Shown here: piece by piece, positions 60,900 through 64,000 of the stretch
How positions within the stretch are numbered: the stretch's first letter is position 1
Layout of the letters: every line of letters begins with the position of its first letter
Source: Alicyclobacillus tolerans
GTDB taxonomy: Bacteria; Bacillota; Bacilli; Alicyclobacillales; Alicyclobacillaceae
DNA: 64,000 nucleotides
NCBI RefSeq assembly: GCF_001447355.1
Contig: NZ_JXBW01000003.1
Coordinates: 186,001 to 250,000 of the forward strand
Direction of reading: 5' to 3'
Position numbers and translations under genes: made by a program
Notes under the pieces: model-generated
Seen by the model: only the letters and a program-made list of their open reading frames with translations
Told to the model about the DNA's origin: nothing
Databases searched by the model: none

Positions 60900-61439
60900 T
60901 TATACGGACAGCGTCTTGTCGCCGGGTTTCCAGTTAGCCGCACACATGCCACCAGCCTGCAGTGCCTCTAGCACGCGCAATGTCTCATCGACGCTGCGCC
61001 CGACGTCGTTGTTGTGGAGAACTTGGTACATGACGGTGCCGTCTGGATCGATAATGAACAGACCGCGCATGGCTGTACCTGTCTCTTCGTCAAGTACTTC
61101 ATAACTACGCGAAACGCGCTTCGTAAAATCAGACGCAAGGGGGTAATTCAAACCGCCAAGGCCATTCTGTGTCCGCGGCAATTGAATCCAAGCCTTATGA
61201 CTATGTACACTGTCCGTACTGACACCCAACACCTCAGCATCGAGATCATGAAATTCCTGGATGCGTTCGTTAAACGCCATGACTTCCGTGGGGCAGACAA
61301 ACGTAAAATCTCCAGGATAGAAAAAGAGAATGAGCCACTTACCACGATAATCGGACAACTGTACGTGTTCAGCTAGGGTCTCCATGTTTTTCGTTGAAAG
61401 CATGTCAAAATTAGGAGCTGGACGACCAACCAATGGCAT
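60900..61439 (-). CDS. 2-Cys peroxiredoxin (AhpC/Prx1 family)
   Basis: A 179-residue typical 2-Cys peroxiredoxin. Peroxidatic Cys49 in FFYPGDFTFVCPTEV and resolving Cys166 in GGMCAANWKPG near the C-terminus. It detoxifies H2O2, alkyl hydroperoxides and peroxynitrite. A Gly-rich GGLNYPLASD (GGLG-like) motif suggests sensitivity to overoxidation. No ahpF adjoins. AGGAGG precedes ATG 61439. A strong sigma-A promoter lies 100 nt upstream. Confidence 0.93.
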   Translation of the reverse strand: MPLVGRPAPNFDMLSTKNMETLAEHVQLSDYRGKWLILFFYPGDFTFVCPTEVMAFNERIQEFHDLDAEVLGVSTDSVHSHKAWIQLPRTQNGLGGLNYPLASDFTKRVSRSYEVLDEETGTAMRGLFIIDPDGTVMYQVLHNNDVGRSVDETLRVLEALQAGGMCAANWKPGDKTLSV

Positions 61440-61516
61440 TCGAGAAACCTCCTTTTGCTTATTCGCGAAACAAAGGAGACTCGCGCTGGAAAAACTGGCG
61501 AAAGGCCTCCGTGCTG

Positions 61517-61545
61517 ATTATACTAAGCATAAGATGGCCTTTCAA
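61517..61545 (-). promoter_or_regulatory. sigma-A promoter of the peroxiredoxin gene
   Basis: Minus-strand TTGAAA (61545-61540), 17 nt, TATAAT (61522-61517). The predicted 5' leader is about 70 nt. No PerR-type box was recognised. Confidence 0.75.
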
Positions 61546-61579
61546 ACTGGAGACAGCAAAGAAGGGAGCAACTCATATT

Positions 61580-61861
61580 ATGGAAACTTACCGCTCAGAT
61601 TCGTGGTCAAACGCCCACTTTCGGGTGAAAGACGCACTGGCGGCGTTGCTCAACGAAATGCGCGATTGCGGCTACAATCCAAGCCTGCATATCTCATACG
61701 ACGCAAATGAACACCACTTGCTCGTCGATCCGGTCATCCTGCACAAACACCCATCCATCAAGCGGGTATACCTCGAATACTTGGACGCTTGCCACGCCCG
61801 AGACACAGCCGTCGAAGACATTCAATCGCTCCCCAAACTGGACCTCGGATTTACCAACTGA
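61580..61861 (+). CDS. hypothetical protein
   Basis: A 93-residue protein, family not recognised. It is mostly helical with an N-terminal NAHFRVKDALAALLNEMRD and a central HISYDANEHHLLVDP. The longer open frame from 61433 crosses the peroxiredoxin promoter and is rejected; ATG 61580 has GGGAG 11 nt upstream. It is divergent from the peroxiredoxin gene and ends just before a large hairpin. Confidence 0.55.
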   Translation: METYRSDSWSNAHFRVKDALAALLNEMRDCGYNPSLHISYDANEHHLLVDPVILHKHPSIKRVYLEYLDACHARDTAVEDIQSLPKLDLGFTN

Positions 61862-61877
61862 GGATGAAGATGATATG

Positions 61878-61919
61878 CGACGAGGTGCCGCTTCTCAAGT
61901 ATGAAGCGGCACCTCGTCG
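61878..61919. terminator. 16-bp perfect hairpin between convergent genes
   Basis: CGACGAGGTGCCGCTT (61878-61893) pairs with AAGCGGCACCTCGTCG (61904-61919), 10-nt loop. The Rrf2 stop (61895-61897) lies in the loop. No strong T-run on either side. Confidence 0.6.
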
Positions 61920-62329
61920 TGCATAACATCAGCTAAAGTCAGGGCGTCAAGCGCCCGAGTGATGGCATTTGTCACTCTTACCCAAACATTGCGCGCATGG
62001 CAACCGACAAATAAATCACAAGCCGACTCGGAGCTATCTGCCTCGCCGACACATGCGACAGGCGCCAATGAACCTTCTAAAACGCGCACCAACTCCCCAA
62101 CGGAAATTTCATCCGCCGGACGGCTTAAATGGTACCCACCATTGGCCCCACGCACGCTGGTGACTAAATTTGCCCTGCGCAGCTTTGCCATGATTTGATC
62201 TAAAAATGGTTCAGGTATCGATTCGGATTCGGCAACCGCCCGCAAGGGAACAGGCCGATCGACGCCAGCCATCATCGCCAAGGCCACCATCGCGCGCAAA
62301 CCATACTCGGTTCTGCTCGAAATTTTCAC
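61895..62329 (-). CDS. Rrf2-family transcriptional regulator (IscR-like)
   Basis: A 144-residue winged-helix Rrf2 protein. KISSRTEYGLRAMVALA and a recognition helix around EPFLDQIMAKLRRANLVTSVRGANGGYHLSRP are typical. Three Cys at 93, 104 and 110 could hold an Fe-S cluster as in IscR, although the spacing differs (IscR 92, 98, 104). With Rieske and sufB next to it, it probably senses Fe-S status and controls the suf genes. GTG 62329 follows GGGGAGA. Confidence 0.88.
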   Translation of the reverse strand: MKISSRTEYGLRAMVALAMMAGVDRPVPLRAVAESESIPEPFLDQIMAKLRRANLVTSVRGANGGYHLSRPADEISVGELVRVLEGSLAPVACVGEADSSESACDLFVGCHARNVWVRVTNAITRALDALTLADVMHDEVPLHT

Positions 62330-62384
62330 CGAATCTCCCCTATCTCATGGCCGAGCGAATCGACGCTGAATCGACAGGAGGCCA

Positions 62385-62696
62385 TTAGGCCTCGTAGTCG
62401 ATCCACACCTCGTCTCCTCGAACCTCAACCGCGTATGTTGCAAGTGGAATCACGCACGGAAAAGCAGTGGGCTGTCCCGTGCGAACGTCAAACTTACCAC
62501 CGTGTCGCGGACACGCGACAATATGCCCTTCGAGTTTGCCCGCAGACAACGATTGTGCAGCGTGTGTACAGACGTCGGACGTCGCAAAAAATCCATCTTC
62601 CGTGTGATACAAAGCGACATCCTCGTCGTCAAACGCAACTTGCATCATCTCGCCAACGGCGAGATCGGACACTTTTGCTGCCTTGACCCAAGCCAT
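62385..62696 (-). CDS. Rieske [2Fe-2S] ferredoxin-like protein
   Basis: A 103-residue Rieske domain. The ligands are CTHAAQ and CPRHGGKFD, the CxH...CxxH pattern. Such small Rieske proteins beside suf operons are common in Bacilli; an electron-transfer role in cluster assembly or a dioxygenase partner is possible. The ATG overlaps the sufB stop by one base (TAATG), so translation is coupled. Confidence 0.9.
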   Translation of the reverse strand: MAWVKAAKVSDLAVGEMMQVAFDDEDVALYHTEDGFFATSDVCTHAAQSLSAGKLEGHIVACPRHGGKFDVRTGQPTAFPCVIPLATYAVEVRGDEVWIDYEA

Positions 62697-64000
62697 TAAC
62701 CAATCGAACCTTCCATTTCAAACTTGATGAGACGGTTCATCTCGACGGCGTACTCCATGGGCAACTCACGAGTGAACGGTTCGATGAAGCCCATCACAAT
62801 CATGCGAGTCGCATCCTCCTCAGAAATACCGCGGCTCATCAAATAGAACAACTGCTCCTCGCTCACCTTCGACACAGACGCTTCGTGTTCCAGTGTGACG
62901 TCGTCGTTCATAATCTCGTTGTACGGAATCGTGTCCGACGTCGAATTGTCATCCAGGATCAGCGTATCACACTTGATGTTGGCCTTGGCACCCACAGCGC
63001 TTGGCGAAAAGCTTGCAAGACCGCGATAGGTGGTCTTCCCACCATGCTTGCTGATGGACTTGGAAACGATGGTGGACGTTGTATTCGGCGCATTATGCAC
63101 CACTTTTGCGCCCGCGTCCTGATGCTGCCCACGACCAGCCACCGCGATGGAAAGGACCATGGCCTTTGCACCCTCGCCCTGCATATACACCGATGGATAT
63201 TTCATGGTCAGCTTCGACCCGATGTTGCCGTCGACCCATTCCATCGTCGCATCGCGGTATGCAACCGCGCGCTTGGTGACCAGATTGTAAATGTTTGGAG
63301 CCCAGTTCTGAATCGTCGTGTAGCGGCAACGCCCGCGATCTTTGACAATGATTTCGACGACGGCACTGTGCAACGAGTTGGTGCTGTACACAGGTGCCGT
63401 GCAACCTTCGACGTAATGCACAAAGCTGTCTTCATCGGCAATGATCAAGGTGCGTTCGAACTGCCCCATGTTCTCCGAGTTGATGCGGAAGTACGCCTGC
63501 AGCGGCACTTCACAACGCACGCCCTTCGGCACATAGATGAAGCTGCCCCCACTCCATACAGCGCTATTCAACGCGGCAAACTTGTTGTCTTCCGGCGGCA
63601 CGACCGTCCCGAAATACTCCTTGAAGATCTCGGGATACTCGCGCAACGCCGTATCTGTATCGGTGAACAAGACACCCATCTTTTCCAGGTCTTCGCGCAT
63701 CGAGTGGTAGACGACCTCAGACTCGTACTGTGCGGAGACACCGGCCAAGAACTTCTGCTCGGCCTCGGGAATACCAAGTCGATCAAACGTATTTTTGATC
63801 TCCTCAGGAACCTCTTCCCACGTCTTCCCTTTTTTCTCCGATGGCTTCACGTAGTAGGTAATGTCGTCAAAATCGAGTTCGCTGAGATCTCCGCCCCATT
63901 TCGGCATACCCTTTTCCAAGAAAATCTCGAGCGAGCGAAGGCGAAAATCTGTCATCCACCCCGGCTCGTTTTTCATCATCGAAATCTCTTCGACCGTCTT
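62696..64000 (-). CDS. sufB: Fe-S cluster assembly scaffold SufB, N-terminus beyond right edge
   Basis: The visible 434 codons include [71 protein letters not shown] with the conserved Cys, and the C-terminal [24 protein letters not shown]. SufB with SufC and SufD assembles [4Fe-4S] clusters. The frame continues to the window edge; only the first tens of residues are missing. The stop overlaps the Rieske start. Confidence 0.96.
   Translation of the reverse strand, partial: KTVEEISMMKNEPGWMTDFRLRSLEIFLEKGMPKWGGDLSELDFDDITYYVKPSEKKGKTWEEVPEEIKNTFDRLGIPEAEQKFLAGVSAQYESEVVYHSMREDLEKMGVLFTDTDTALREYPEIFKEYFGTVVPPEDNKFAALNSAVWSGGSFIYVPKGVRCEVPLQAYFRINSENMGQFERTLIIADEDSFVHYVEGCTAPVYSTNSLHSAVVEIIVKDRGRCRYTTIQNWAPNIYNLVTKRAVAYRDATMEWVDGNIGSKLTMKYPSVYMQGEGAKAMVLSIAVAGRGQHQDAGAKVVHNAPNTTSTIVSKSISKHGGKTTYRGLASFSPSAVGAKANIKCDTLILDDNSTSDTIPYNEIMNDDVTLEHEASVSKVSEEQLFYLMSRGISEEDATRMIVMGFIEPFTRELPMEYAVEMNRLIKFEMEGSIG

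Noticed and set aside
61433-61579. Longer N-terminus for the 93-residue hypothetical protein
   Set aside because: It would run through the strong peroxiredoxin promoter, and the residues look random.

Overview
The window is chromosomal DNA of a spore-forming member of the Bacilli. Evidence: a sporulation pair ytrH-ytrI behind a sigma-E-like promoter, a SpoIID-domain secreted protein, MurT/GatD, YwhD, YunC, YtrH, DUF1811 and YqkK-type proteins, Bacillus-type Shine-Dalgarno sequences with many GTG/TTG starts, and a Gram-positive LexA (DinR) box. By eye the base composition is slightly above half G+C. Together with an iron-sulfur and peroxiredoxin-rich gene set this fits an Alicyclobacillus-like lineage, but the genus is an inference. 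No rRNA, tRNA, CRISPR array, transposase, prophage or plasmid function was seen.

Layout. 0-2 kb: RidA-like / class III extradiol dioxygenase / alpha-beta hydrolase operon, cut by the left edge. 2.1-3.4 kb: c-di-AMP (ydaO-type) riboswitch controlling an NlpC/P60 wall hydrolase, then a 3D-domain protein. 3.5-11.5 kb: housekeeping genes (HepT-like, Nudix, DUF212, M42 aminopeptidase, YunC, DedA, HD hydrolase, A-type Fe-S carrier, Bcp, SpeA, YwhD). 11.6-13.1 kb: two secreted proteins (SpoIID-like and Pro-rich). 13.2-22.5 kb: aminotransferase, two SEDS proteins (RodA-like and FtsW), GDPD, MBL hydrolase, ThpR, ArsC/Spx-like, MurT-GatD. 22.5-28.1 kb: A/T-richer sugar ABC-transporter cassette with two Gfo/Idh/MocA dehydrogenases, one broken by a 38-bp tandem duplication. 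28.3-37.7 kb: SDR, thioesterase, thrB-thrC, MBL, two M16-type proteins, MFS, endonuclease IV. 37.8-42.2 kb: MazG-like, D-amino-acid transaminase, HIT, OsmC, cupredoxin-like, PAP2 phosphatase, phospholipase-D-like lipoprotein. 42.4-47 kb: SOS mutasome cassette imuB / DUF6504-like / dnaE2 under a promoter with a perfect LexA box. 47.1-52.6 kb: SWIM protein plus SNF2 helicase, ytrHI, DUF1811. 52.6-60.1 kb: M24 peptidase, APC permease, ispH, pncB, inositol monophosphatase, YqkK-like. 60.2-64 kb: thiol oxidoreductase, 2-Cys peroxiredoxin, Rrf2 regulator, Rieske ferredoxin and sufB, cut by the right edge.

Themes. Cell envelope work dominates: NlpC/P60 under c-di-AMP control, 3D protein, SpoIID protein, FtsW/RodA, MurT/GatD (lipid II amidation), D-amino-acid transaminase, PAP2. 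A second theme is redox and iron-sulfur upkeep (A-type carrier, Bcp, 2-Cys Prx, Rrf2, Rieske, SufB). The most distinctive block is the LexA-controlled imuB-DUF6504-dnaE2 cassette without an adjacent imuA. The best evolutionary observation is the recent duplication that truncates the sugar dehydrogenase. Where a start was chosen against the longest open frame, the Shine-Dalgarno sequence that decided it is given in the entry.
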